DNA from: Gossypium raimondii
Taxonomy: Eukaryota > Streptophyta > Magnoliopsida > Malvales > Malvaceae
DNA: 64,000 nt
Assembly (NCBI RefSeq): GCF_025698545.1
Contig: NC_068566.1
Span: 43,937,192-44,001,191 of the forward strand
Direction: 5' to 3'
Shown: piece after piece, positions 1 through 11,639 of the stretch
How the letters are laid out: the number at the start of each line of letters is the position of its first letter
Numbering within the stretch: the stretch's first letter is position 1
Made by a program: the position numbers and the translations under genes
Notes under the pieces: model-generated
What the model saw: only the letters and a program-made list of their open reading frames with translations
Database searches by the model: none
Told to the model about the DNA's origin: nothing

Positions 1-1268
1 CAAGTGCGCACAATACTCTATTGACATGTCAATTGTACCCTAACCTTTACTAAGTTCATACGAGCATTTTTACACTTACAAACATCACATTTCGATTTAG
101 TCCAATTCTAGCCTTTTATGTCGATTCACAACCAATTATTGCACAATCAGATATATATATATACAAAACAAAAATGTAACAAAATAGCAAATATATATAC
201 AAAACAAATACGTAAGAAACTAAGTAAATGAATGTCATATAAACTTACCTAGTCAAAACACCGAACAAGTTGATTCTTTAGGGATTAATCAACAATTTTA
301 GCTTTTTCTCAATTAACTTTGTTTAATCTGGTTCTTGATCTAAACAATTATTTTATACAATCCATCAATACTAAACATTTTCATATTATGCCATGGCATG
401 AATGAAATTATGTACTATTATTTTTGATACCCTAAAGTTTTACATTTTATTCAAGTTAGTCCTTGAATTTGAAATAGCCATAACTTTCAAGTTTTAGCCT
501 CGATTTTAAGTCTGACTTCAATTAAATTCATTAGGGATCCTCTACTTCTTATTTACATCAAAAATTCACATCAGTTTCACATTTTATCCACTTTACAATC
601 TAGTCCTTTTCATAATCTAAGCTTAAAATCTATCAATTTCACGCTAAAATTTTCAAGAAATCAATAATGGAAACTTTTTAAAATTTTTAAAAGATTTAAA
701 AATTAGTACATGGGCTAGCTAAATCAAGTTCTCATAACTTCAAAAACATAAAAATTACAAGAAAAGGTCATGAATTTACCTACCAAATCATGGCCAAAAG
801 TTTGAAACCCTTGGAATGGTTTTTCTCTTTTCTTTTCTTTGAAGATCCAGGTACGGAAGGAAGGAGAAGATGAACATCCTCTCTTTCCTTCCATTCACCT
901 AAGTATATATAGTATAATTAAACTTAATTAGCCTTACTTTATTGGTTTAATTAATCACTAATCACATTTTAGTGTATAATCCATCATCATCCACTATCAC
1001 GTATTCCAAAATGGTTTAATTGTCATTTTATATTTTTGGTTAATTGCTATTTAACCCTAAGTATTTGACCAATTAAAAACCTATAGCAATTGGGCCTTTA
1101 CAATTTAATCCATATACCTAAATTAACTATTAATTTGGAAAAATTACTAGACCAAACATAAATATATTTTTATATCAACTCTATAAATATTAAATATACA
1201 GACTTGATTTACGAAAATGGGTTTCCGAAATCGCCTTTTTTGATACCACTGAAAATCGGGCTGTTACA
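1..1268 (-). mobile_element. LTR fragment of a Ty3-gypsy-like retrotransposon
   Basis: Read on the minus strand, the segment begins at 1268 with TGTAACAGCCCGATTTTCAG, a start I recognise as typical of cotton-type gypsy LTRs. It continues as AT-rich sequence with short phrases typical of such LTRs, and runs off the window at base 1. No gag, pol or primer-binding site is visible. Whether it is a solo LTR or one end of a complete element cannot be decided here. Confidence 0.55.
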
Positions 1269-1479
1269 TAATGAAGGTAAAAAAGTGAAAAGATTAAAAT
1301 ATCCTCAAATAATATTACTTATATTAATTATGGAAGAATATTTTGGTAACTCTCTAATCGAGTTGGTGTATTATTGACTCGTGACACCAATTCAGTTAGG
1401 AGATTAAATAACAGTATAGAAGTGAATTAAGTCCATTTGATAATACAACCTTTTGCAATTGATAACCAAACAGACTTAA

Positions 1480-1746
1480 GCTATTTTAGCCCAAAATATA
1501 AGCCCATTTACAAATGCATCAATTTAAAGGCCCAAGTTAATGTAACCTAACAGCAAACCCGATAATTTGGAATCTGAGGCTAGTCTAGTAATTGCATAGG
1601 AAATTAGGGTAAACTAAACACAAAGTCAAGTATCAGCCGTCCATCAAATGAAAGACTCATCTCAACCGTGAAACCTCTCCAACGCTTCTACTATATAAAT
1701 TCGCCCCCACCTCCCTCTCCATCATCGTCTTCAAGCCCTAGGGTTT
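1480..1746 (+). promoter_or_regulatory. Promoter of snoRNA gene (Site II, TATA, telo-box)
   Basis: Three Site II-type elements (AGCCCA at 1488 and 1501, GGCCCA at 1529) are followed by a TATA box (TATATAAAT from 1692) and a telo-box (TAGGGTTT, 1739-1746, on the strand read here). Site II plus telo-box is the combination known from plant ribosomal-protein and snoRNA promoters. Transcription should start around 1720-1740 and run rightward. No long reading frame follows, and the first recognisable product is the C/D snoRNA about 330 bases downstream. Confidence 0.6.
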
Positions 1747-2062
1747 TTTTTGTTGCTTCCATTATTTCTCTTTTTGCGATTTCATTTTCATCAACAAATA
1801 AATAACAAATTGCCTCCCTTTCTTTAAATTTAATTTTTGAGGCTTCACTATCTGGTCTGTGAGGATTCAATTCCGTTCCCACAGGACTCGTTCCCTTGAA
1901 GCGAAATTCATTGTGTTGCTTTAAGTTTTCTTATTTCTCCCTCAAAATTTCAGTTTTCTCTATGTTTGTGGGAGTCCATTTAGGCAACTATATTTTCAAT
2001 CATTATATATATTTGGAATTAAGAGTTTTAGGGTTTTGGGAGTGTTTTTATTCTTTTGTGAA

Positions 2063-2144
2063 GAACAGTGATGAGTTATAACAGACCTGTAATGACTTGC
2101 GAATATGATCGCAGATTTTTATGAACATCTAAGGGACTGAGTTC
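2063..2144 (+). ncRNA. C/D-box snoRNA guiding 18S rRNA methylation (U61/snR55-like)
   Basis: The box C (GTGATGA, 2068-2074) and box D (CTGA, 2137-2140) lie inside a short terminal stem (GAAC 2063-2066 with GTTC 2141-2144). The 13 bases just before box D (2123-2135) are complementary to the 18S rRNA stretch CCCUUAGAUGUUC. A second guide (2081-2090, before a D'-like ATGA) is complementary to ACAGGUCUGU, which lies only a few bases upstream in the same rRNA. A C'-like TATGATC sits at 2104-2110. By the +5 rule the D guide would direct 2'-O-methylation of a U in CCCUUAG. The name U61/snR55-like is from memory and less certain than the class. The RNA would act in the nucleolus with fibrillarin. Confidence 0.8.
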
Positions 2145-2261
2145 ATTTCTCATAAAAACACTCCTAAATTCCATTTTTTTTCCTTTTCTTTTAGTCATCT
2201 TTTTTATGCGTTAATATCTTAAACTTGTTTTTAGCAACGATTGAATGAGTTTCAATCATGA

Positions 2262-3880
2262 TTAGGTGGCTAAATGATTTCTCTATTTATTTTTTTTATA
2301 ATTTTTATTTAATAATATTTTTTGCCAAGTATTTAATACCAATGAAAAATATATTTGTGGCTATTTTATCAAAATAGTTTTAAAAATATTATATTTACAA
2401 AATAATTTAAGTTTAAAATAATTATCAAAATAATTTAAAAGGAATAATAAAAATAGGTTGTGGTCTGTTAATGGTCGAAATTTACTCGTATTTTGTACTT
2501 CTGATTGTCTAATAATTATGTTAGGTTTAAAAATTAATTTTTGGGTTTTAGTCTCTCAATTGTTGGAATTTATGTATTTTTTAAAATTATATAATACTTA
2601 TATACTAAAAAAATAAAAAATTTTTGTTGTTGGCTTGTTAATGGCCGGCATCCAGTATAATTTAAAAATTTTTTTTTTGTCAGAATTAGATATCAATATA
2701 CGAAAAAATAAAAAATTTTCTTGTCAGAATCAAATATCAGAATACGAAACAAGTAAAAAATATTTTTTTTGGTGTTGGTCTGTCAATGGCCGACACCTAG
2801 TACAATTAATTGTTTTTTGTCAGAATCAGGTATTAGAATACGAAAAAAATAAAAAAAATTTTTGAGGTGCTAGCCTGTCAATGGTCGGCACCCAGTACAA
2901 TTTAATTTTTTTTTTCGTGTCAAAGATGGATAGGATAGAAATAAATGAAATTTAAAAAGTTAGTCAGAACAATTATAGCAATTTACGGCATTCGTGGTAA
3001 AAGTGGAAAAAAAAAATACTTTTGACAACTTTTTGTTTTTCATTCAATTTAATTTATTTCAATGTTTGAAATCAATGCATGCCATAAATTGTTATAATTG
3101 TTCTGACTAACTTTTCAAATTTCATTTATTTCTATTCCATCCATCTTTGACACGAAATTTTTTTTTTAAATTGTACTGGGTGTCGACTATTGACAGGCCA
3201 GCACCAAATTTTTTTTATTTTTTTCGTATTCTGATATCTAATTTTGACACGAAAAAAAAGAATTTTTTTAAATTGTATTGGATGCCGGCCATTGATAGGC
3301 CTGCACTCAAATTTTTTTTTTTTACTTTTTTCGTATACTGATATCTAATTCTGACACGAAATTTTTTTAAAATTGTACTAGGTGCCGGCCATTGAAAGGC
3401 CAGCACCAAAAATTTTTTTATTACTTTTTCAGATAATCGATATCTCGATTCGACACGAAAAAAATAAATTTTTTAAATTGTAATCGAGTGTCGCCATTGA
3501 CAAAGCCAAAGACCTAATTTTTTTTTCCTTTTTTCGTATATCAATATTATACAATTTTAAAAAAAATATATGGGTTCCAGCCATTGACAGCCAAAACCAA
3601 AAAAAATAGTTTTTTTAAGTCTGACACAATATTAAGTAATCATGGGTGCAAAATACGAGTGGGTTCCGGCCATTGACAGGCCACAACCCAATTTTAATGT
3701 TCCTTTTAGGTTATTTTGGTAATTGTTTTTAAACCTGAGTTATTTTTGTAAATATAATACTTTTTTAGAATATTTTGATAAAATAGCCTATATTTGCAAA
3801 TATTAATAAATTCATATATATATTTTTACCGTTACACTAATAATTATTTTTTAATATAAAATATTTTTGATCACCTATAT
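2262..3880. repeat. Long fold-back (inverted-repeat) element with internal sub-repeats
   Basis: The left arm (about 2262-2990) is the imperfect reverse complement of the right arm (about 3060-3880), so the segment can fold into a hairpin with arms of some 700-800 bases around a small loop near 3000-3060. The tightest pairing is near the loop: 2915-2985 pairs with 3085-3155. Each arm carries spaced copies of a motif reading TGTCAATGGCCGGCACC or its complement, seen near 2465, 2635, 2785, 2875, 3190, 3290, 3390, 3490, 3580 and 3670, separated by A/T runs and a block with ATATCAGAATACGA. No transposase is present. The short open frames inside are by-products of the repeat. Confidence 0.8.
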
Positions 3881-3959
3881 TTGTTGGTGTAATAGAAGCT
3901 AGTCGTTTGGTGGTGTGGTAGTAAATGTGTAATTTATAATTAACCATTAAATGCATTTT

Positions 3960-5256
3960 AATATCTATTCTAAAACAATTAACCGTTCATAATTTATTCC
4001 TACAAGTATGCACCAAGTGTCCTACCATTTCATCACCCAATTTATGTAGCCATATCCTATTGATAAACTCATCAACACACCATCTATTCTACATGTAGAT
4101 GATCACAATCAAAATTTATCTTGCGCACAGAAAATACCTTCAAACATTAGAACATAATGTATTTTAATATGTCAACCTATAATTCTTAATTCATCACCTA
4201 ATTTTTCAATTTATTTTGCATATACATTTTCTCTATAAATCATGCAATCGGACTTATATTTTGATATCCACTATCCATCCTTATTTCAATTTTATTTATA
4301 ATAGATTTTCAAATTCCACTTGTAAGAAGTTAAATTCATCACAAAATGATTCCATTTCACATTTTCAACCATATATAATATTTCTTAATCTATTCAATTT
4401 TGTCCTTATCACCAACAACAGATTCAATTACACTCAATTGCAAATTTAGTTCCTAAAATTAGGACTAGCCTAACTTTCAATTTAAAACTCAAATATTCAA
4501 CCCAATTTCTTCATAGTCCAATTTGGACCTCCTTTTTTTTCACTTCTAACATAAATTTTGAAACTTGTGCATATTAGTCCCTATTGTACAAAACTATTAG
4601 TTAACTTCACAATTTAATCTTTTTTCCCTAACAAAACCAAAAACTTCAAGACTCCATCAATGTCATCTTTTCAAAACTTTGACAATTTGGAAATAACACA
4701 CGAGTAAGCTAAATTAAGCTCTCGAAATTCCAAAAACATAAAAAATACAAAAAAAAAAAAACCTTAATTGCACTATTCAATTTTTACTTGAAAGCTTGAA
4801 AACCCTTCAATGGCATTAACCTAATTTTCTCTTTTCTTCAATTCGGTTGGAATGTATGGAGAAGATGGGATCTTCTTTTTCATTCCACTACATTTTATCA
4901 TATACTTTATTTTATGCTTTATATTATAATTTAATTAATTAAATTAATGTTTTTATAACATGTATATATAAATTTGCCTACCTAACTGTCCACTTATAAT
5001 TCCAATGTGGTATAATTACCACATTGGTCCTTAGTCTAAGTTTCTAATTAAAATTTTATAATAATTAAACTTTTACCACTTTTTCAATTTAATCTTTGTA
5101 CCTTAATTAATCACTTGATAAAATTATTTATCCAAAATTCAATTCACCTATAACATAACTCTATAAATATTTAATAAAAATATTTACGGGTTCGGTTTAC
5201 AAAAATAAGATCCCAAACTCGTATTTTTCGACACCATTGACTTTTGGGTCGTTACA
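3960..5256 (-). mobile_element. LTR-like segment, minus orientation
   Basis: On the minus strand this begins at 5256 with TGTAACGACCCAAAAGTC and a short run matching the style of the LTR at 1268 (both have ATTTATAGAGTTRT about 90-100 bases in). I see no coding remnants. The left boundary is estimated; a matching target-site duplication was not found. Confidence 0.45.
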
Positions 5257-5439
5257 GGTAGTGATAGGGTTTGAGAGTGTCTAACAAATGGTTTAACCAT
5301 TACTTCATACAAGTCAAAATAGAGATTAATTTATTTATTATATCATGTTAGTTTTGTGTTTTACTTAATAACATATATTGTATAATTCATCGTAAAAGTT
5401 TATTATTTTTCTAAGAATAATGTTTATCTTGTTTTAATT

Positions 5440-5577
5440 TTGGTTAAACTATATTTAAGGTTACTAAACGATTAGTAAGTTAAAATTTTAGTCACTTAAC
5501 TTAAAAAAAAAGTTACAAACAATTATTGAATTATTCAAAAATTTTTATTTAAATCACTAGTTTTGCCTTTTGGTTCG
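5440..5577. repeat. Truncated copy of the GGTAAACTA MITE family
   Basis: The segment reads GGTTAAACTATATTTAAGG followed by the AGTCACTTAACTT and AAAAGTTACAAA phrases shared with the copies at 18931, 21240, 28660, 46497 and 63246. It stops abruptly at the LTR start at 5578, which suggests that the LTR inserted into it. Confidence 0.5.
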
Positions 5578-6010
5578 TGTAACACACCCTACCTGACCCG
5601 ACCATTGGGTTAAGGTATCGGGATGTTACGTTCATTGTCGAAGCAATTATGATCACTCCAAATCAATTAATTTTTTTCAAGTTGTTAAGCTTAAAATAGA
5701 ATTAAAATATAATTGGAGGTCGTTAAGGGACTAAATTGTAAAATCCAAAATATTACTTGTCACAACTTCATTGAATTCCATGTTGCGATGCCACTCTTTA
5801 ACTTGAGCTCGTTGTGACTTCATAAAACCCGATGCGACCTCAAACTTGCCACCTTAAATCTTAAGAAAAATTTTCTTCCTAACAAAAATGGCAAATTTCA
5901 TATGGTATATACCAACCAAATTCAGCCATTATAATATTTAAACATGGACGAGCATAAAGTGTGTTAACATCATACTTAAACTCGGCCTGAATCCGACCCG
6001 ACTCGACTTA
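5578..6010 (+). mobile_element. Partial gypsy-like LTR
   Basis: It starts with TGTAACACACCCTACCTGAC and the phrase GGTATCGGGATGTTACG, a familiar beginning of plant gypsy LTRs. The remainder to about 6010 is unremarkable sequence with no reading frame, and the right end is not defined. Confidence 0.45.
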
Positions 6011-6216
6011 TAAACACCTAATCTGTACCCGCCTTTTCTCGGTGTAGTTGACGTATCTCTTCAAGAAGCCCCATCATTCTCATCTTTTGCAAAGTACAAA
6101 GGTTGTTGCATGGATCAAATCTTTAGTATATGATTTTCTTTGTAAGGGACAAAACCCTTTTCATTCACAAAAACAAAACTATAAAAATTCAACACCAAAA
6201 GAGGGAAATATATATA

Positions 6217-6909
6217 TTAAGCAGAAGCCTTATTTTTCAATAGAATCCTGGTGACTCTGTTTCCTATAAAAGTAAGATAAGAAGAGTGAAGAAGGCTGGA
6301 CATTCTAAACAACCTAACAATCTCCTTTACTTCCTCCTCACTACGCTCCTCCACAACCACCACTAAGACACCACCTTTTCTCACAGTCCTCTCCATCTCC
6401 CTTGCATACTGCAAAGGATACAAGGCGTCTTCCAAATGAGCAGTAAATGCGACATCAAAAGCCTCATCAAAGAAAGGAAGATTATGGGGGTCGGCCCTGC
6501 TAACAAAAGGCAATGACTCTATCAGCTCAACACCTGTAACATCCTCAACTCCCAGTTTCGTTAGAGCCATGACCTCATGCCCAACTCCAGCTGAGACACA
6601 CAGCACTTTGGAGTGGTTTTTTAGGACACCCATTTGGTAAAGTTGGGTGAAGAAGTGAGTGTAGGAAGAGACCCTGGTGATCCAAAATTTGGAGGACCAA
6701 AGGCGAGTGTTTTTCTTGTGAAGAGGGAGGTAGTCACGAGAATAAAAGTCACAACTGGATTTTGGGAATCTAAAGTGAGGCTTTCTGGGAGCATTTCTTG
6801 GGATGCATGTTTCTGGGGTTTGGAGGAGGAGGTAAAGCAGAATCAATGTGGCTATGCTCACTGATATCAATGCTACTCTGTTTAGGACTCTCTCTATGTG
6901 CCTTTCCAT
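6217..6909 (-). CDS. Membrane-anchored SAM-dependent methyltransferase-like protein
   Basis: This is a single uninterrupted frame of 230 residues. An N-terminal hydrophobic segment (about residues 12-30, VALISVSIATLILLYLLL) looks like a signal anchor. It is followed by a basic, proline-containing linker and a methyltransferase type 11-like domain. The SAM-binding glycine motif is visible as VLCVSAGVGHEVMAL (about 102-116), followed by the acidic GVEL (about 125) that would contact the ribose, and DVAFTAHLEDAL (about 151-162) as the post-II motif. The fold looks shortened after the fifth strand, as in plant single-exon proteins annotated only as SAM-dependent methyltransferase superfamily. The substrate is unknown. 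The N-terminus suggests Golgi or ER membrane anchoring (inference). The ATG at 6909 is the first in frame and places the anchor at the very N-terminus, which supports this start. Confidence 0.8.
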   Translation of the reverse strand: MERHIERVLNRVALISVSIATLILLYLLLQTPETCIPRNAPRKPHFRFPKSSCDFYSRDYLPLHKKNTRLWSSKFWITRVSSYTHFFTQLYQMGVLKNHSKVLCVSAGVGHEVMALTKLGVEDVTGVELIESLPFVSRADPHNLPFFDEAFDVAFTAHLEDALYPLQYAREMERTVRKGGVLVVVVEERSEEEVKEIVRLFRMSSLLHSSYLTFIGNRVTRILLKNKASA

Positions 6910-7868
6910 TTTGGTTTTCTTACGTCAACTGATATTCTTTTTACCTTGGATTTCAGGCACTCTCGTTATCCATCAATCATGTGAACTGAAGCTCCTTACA
7001 ATTCTGAGATGGTAAAGCTGTATGTTTTCACTGAAACAATTCCGCAACCACTATCACCGTCATGCATTGTAATAACACAACATAGCTCATTACTGCTAAT
7101 AAATATGATAAAATTGGAACAATACAAGATATATTTGGCAGCAATGAATTCTGTAACCCAAACATATTCAAGATCTAAACACACATCTGCCCTTGGATTA
7201 AGTTGACCTCATTTCTTTGGCCAAAGGCTATATCTGACTTTGGCAAGATCATATATATGTTTTGAGTTACAGAATTGATCAATCAATGAATAAAAATAGC
7301 AGGATCATGATGTCTGTCAAGACAAAATATGTAATGCCATAATCTAAACCTGATAGAAAAAACTATGATCTACTAACACAACTTAAAGGAATTTGATTTA
7401 AGCAACTTGATAACCATTTCATGGAAGATAAGAAGTCCTTTGAGGGAAGGCAAAGCCCTTATTAGTTTTATTATCAAAGGACAGTGAAGTGAAGGTCATG
7501 ATTTTTATAAAAGCCAACCCACTTCTTTATATGATGAAAGGACACACCAATACTAATGACAATAGAAGCAGTGGTGCCAGTGATGGAAGAGGGAGCCATG
7601 GATGACCCAACAGTGATGAATGAGAAGTTTTTGACTGTTACTGGAAACTAACAAGTGTTTATATGAAATGCGGGAAATGGGGTTTTTCTTTTGTGGTAGC
7701 ATTAACTACGTGAAAGAAAAAGATAAGAGAGAATCACGCAAAATGCCCTCACATCTCATACCTACGATTGCTCATTCCCAGTTTTCAAACATCAAAACTT
7801 GAAATGTAAAATAGCCTGGATCTTCTATAAAGCAATCAATCAGAGAACGGTTGAAAAGAAACATTTAC
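6910..7868. other. Upstream region of the methyltransferase gene
   Basis: This stretch lies 5' of the minus-strand methyltransferase. It probably contains its leader and promoter, but I cannot fix a TATA box or a transcription start. Two short open frames on opposite strands around 7000-7200 overlap almost exactly and have no protein character. If the exon-like block at 7869-7940 belongs to this gene, most of this stretch would be a leader intron. Confidence 0.4.
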
Positions 7869-7940
7869 CTTGAAACATGCAGCCCCTCTTCGGTTTCGTA
7901 TCTTTGGAGAACCCAGTATCGGATCTGAGGTAGAGAGGGC
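7869..7940 (-). other. Orphan exon-like block (72 bp)
   Basis: On the minus strand a pyrimidine-rich tract ending TTTTAG precedes the block, and AAG followed by GTAAATG ends it, so both splice sites look good. The length is a multiple of three. One frame reads PSLPQIRYWVLQRYETEEGL and onward, which looks protein-like, but I do not recognise it. A second frame is open as well. It may be a leader exon of the methyltransferase gene or the remnant of another gene. Confidence 0.35.
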
Positions 7941-10900
7941 CTAAAACAAACAAGATGTTACAAGTTCAGATGCTCCAAATCTAATCATAATTGCCCAGCC
8001 TTCAGAACTATCTATCTCTTCTATATTTAAAACTTTAATTCACCCATTAATCCCATTTTAATTAAGTTGCAAAAATATCATAAATTCATTTTTTATAAAG
8101 AAATAAATATTATTTTATCTTTTTATATGAAGTCTACAACATTTATTCATCAAAGGATTTGAACTAAAAATATCATGTTTTCATTGTCTTTAACATTTAT
8201 AGAATTTTTTTATTTAAATTCTTTTAAAATTTTAAAATTTAAATTAATAAAGATAAAATTGTACTTTGGCCCTCTAAAATGATAAATTTTGATTTAATCT
8301 TTTAAAATTATAAAGATGTAAGCTATTAAAATGTTGAAATTGTATTTTACTATCGTAAAAATCACAACTTAATTTCGCCCCTAAAAAGAAGTTCGGTTTT
8401 ACCGACTTTATTATTTCAATAAAAATACATTTAGTTAGATGAATATACCGATAGATCCTTTTATTATAGGGATTGAATCAATTTAGTCCTTGCATATTAA
8501 GAAAATCAAATAAAACCAAATTTGAGAGATAACATTTACTATTTAAAAAATGATATTTATTTTTTAGCAAGATGAATTATGTTGTTTGAAATTGAACTAT
8601 AAATTAAAAAAAATTCATGTCATTTTTAAACAACAAATATTAACTCTGTTTCAATTTAGTCTTATTTAATTTTTAATAATACAAAAATTAAATTAATTCA
8701 TTTAATAATTGAGGGACTAATTTAATCTAGACCTTGCAATAAAGTAACTTTGTAAGTACATTCACATATTTGATAATTTAAAAAATTAAATTAAGTGAAA
8801 TTTGAATAAAATAATTTCAAACATATTCAATAATTTAAGACAATTTGAATAACTTTATATTCTTTAACCTATAAATAGTGAACTTGCGAATGATTTGTGA
8901 ACACATTTATTTTATTATTATATTATATTGTTTTTACTTTTTCAATCATAATATTTTTCAATGGTTACAAAATTTAAAATAATTTTTAATAAATAAAATA
9001 TATTTTAATTAATATATACAACCAAATCCGTACATTATACAAAATCTAGTTTGCTAATAAAACTATAAAAAGACAATTACACATAAAGCCAAAAAATAGA
9101 CCATTAACGTTTACATCTTTAGGAAACTCGACCCTTGTTCTTTTTTTTTGAGAGCAATCGAGTTAATTTTCTTAGTTTTTAACAAAAAAAAAAGTAATGA
9201 TGTTGACATTGCATGACTATGTGGCAAATTGCAATCAACGTGGCTAAAACGACGTTGTTTTGAAGTTGTGTTATACTACAACCCGACTAGGACACGTGAC
9301 AACATGAGAAAAAACTAGAGGGATACCCATGAACGACCCTCCACCTTTATTGTTTGGATGGCCACTCAGTAACCGACTACCCGCATAACTCATATCACTC
9401 AAGGGAAACAAAACATATTTATAATTTCGATCAACAACCTATTTATAGGCTTCTCTATCGTGATCAACAACCAATGTTTTGATAGGCTTGGAACACTTTT
9501 TTAAAGGATGATTTTATCCCATTAATAATCTTGAATATTTATCTTATAAAAGCTTTCATAAACTAGTCTTCCAATAGCTCCAAAACTCTCTCAAATAACA
9601 TTTTAATCATCAAGAGATAGTAAGACTTTCATGCTTATCCAACCACCTCAAAGTATTCAATTGGGAGACTTAGTATCCAAATATGCAGCACTCAGGTGAA
9701 CCAAACTCAGCGCAAATGAAACCTATTCAAGGCCAAATTCGATGGCCCAAGTAGAGAAACTGTTTTATTATAATAGGACATGGAACGAGCAGCAGCAATT
9801 TTACCAATAATTTTGTTTTCAATCCTTCATGAAGATTATGACGGAGGAAAATTATAGCTTGGGATTTATCCTATTTAGATACCTTAGTACCTTGTATAAT
9901 TGTATTCCCAAGATATTTAGCGTCTAAGTGAATTTCAACATCTAACACCTATAACAAATAATTTTTGCCAGATATATTAAGGGTCGCAAATTTAAGTTTT
10001 GCAAGGTTTGACACAGTGATATTTAATATAAAACAGTGATGACCAATAGGTTATTTAATAAGAACTATTATTATATTTAATTTTATTATTAATTATTATA
10101 TATAACTTTTTAAAAATATTTTATTATGTTTTTATACAACATTTATTAATTTGTGTAAAGTATAATTAATGTTTAAGATAAATATTGATGGTTAAAACAT
10201 GGGTGTATATGTAAGAGGTTTTGGGTTTAAACATTGTTGGAAGCATTTATTTTGTAATGGTAGATTTGGATATCCGAATAATGGATATCCGAGGGGTCTA
10301 TATGTAGCCCCGCTCTTTCGCAAGGATTAGTAATTTTAATATTTCAATTTGAAAAATTCAAGTCGGATATTCATTAATATCCGAATTTGCAATCTAAATT
10401 GCCATCCCTAAAGATCTATTAGTTTGTTTGGCCATCCAATCAAAGGCATGAATTACTACTCTAACAATAAAGGAGAGTGCTGTAATGTTGTCTTCAATCG
10501 CCCCATGTTATCCATTTCTTAGGAGCCCTATCGATATGAGAAGAGCACTCACCAACATCTTTCATTCAACTTCAAATTAACTATTGAACACCAAGAGATT
10601 TTAAACAAATTTAGAAAAGAAAGAAAAGAAGAACCCCTCAAACATTTAAAGTTATATCTTGACTCCCCTAATCTGAATTCATGATCTTGTCCTTGGACTC
10701 GGTTCATCCCTAAAGCAATTGGAAGTACAAGAGAAACTGCCATGGCCTAACTACAACCAAGGAACTGGCCCCACGAAGAAAGGAGCCCTTAGAAATGATG
10801 TTGAACTAGTCCAAAGGATACTCATTTTTAGTAAATATTAATTGCGCCACAACCAACGTTAATGTGAATGCGCGTATCAGCAACGGTAAACTTCGAGGAA

Positions 10901-11639
10901 ACTGCAGCCATCACCTAGCGTCGTATCATTCAAATTGGACCCACCTGTTTCTTCGCTCCTAATCTTTTATTTTATTTTTATTTCTTTTCATGGTGTGGAA
11001 AATCGGATTAATTTGAAAAATTAGTATTCGAAAATAGTAAAATGTACATAAAACATATATTAATTTTAAAAAAAAAAAGAGTTAGAAAATGTGGCTCAAA
11101 GGGAAAGCGCTTTTTTGCCAACCAACTGGACTCGATTTTACACACTCTTTTAAAAAACCGACTTATTTGACCAATTATTTCTTTTTGGTATATATGGCTA
11201 ACTGTTTAGCAGGGAGGGTATAACTATGATCTTACTTATTTATTTTAGTTTTTCTTTTCTGTAATAAATAATAAAATTTTCAAAGTTATCAAGGCTAAAT
11301 ATCTGTGTAATTCCTCCAATTCTCAACCCTTCTTTTATTTCAACAGGACTTAGGCTCTCTAATTAAAATAAATATTAAAACATGTACATATGTGATTACA
11401 AGCAATAACACTCAAATTCAATTATAAGTGATTCTCTAAACACACCTTAAGCTAGGGTTACTTAGATCCTCGACCTCACTTCTTGCTGGTATTTTCTTCG
11501 ATTTTTTATTTTTAAGGTTTTGATATTTTTATATTTAAAAGGATAAAAGCTTTATTTTAGCGAATGATATGAATATAACTAGTACGAGTCTCACGATTTG
11601 TATTGGGTTGATTATTTGTTTATATCAAATTATGAAGTA
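7941..11639. other. Gene-free AT-rich intergenic region
   Basis: No supported gene is visible. The sequence is mostly AT-rich, with phrases typical of worn MITEs (for example TTTGATTTAATC and TTTAGTCCTTG near 8270-8480). Around 10260-10400 the motif GGATATCCGA and its complement occur several times, suggesting a small palindromic repeat. The open frame at 10549-10743 has no recognisable features. Confidence 0.5.

Noticed and set aside
1896-2081. Open frame of 61 codons overlapping the snoRNA start
   Set aside because: No domain, low complexity, and it ends inside the snoRNA; the RNA explanation is stronger.
3147-3409. Overlapping frames of 64 codons on both strands
   Set aside because: They lie in the fold-back element and arise from its repeated motif.
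4216-4449. Open frame of 77 codons
   Set aside because: Lies in LTR-like AT-rich DNA and shows no protein features.
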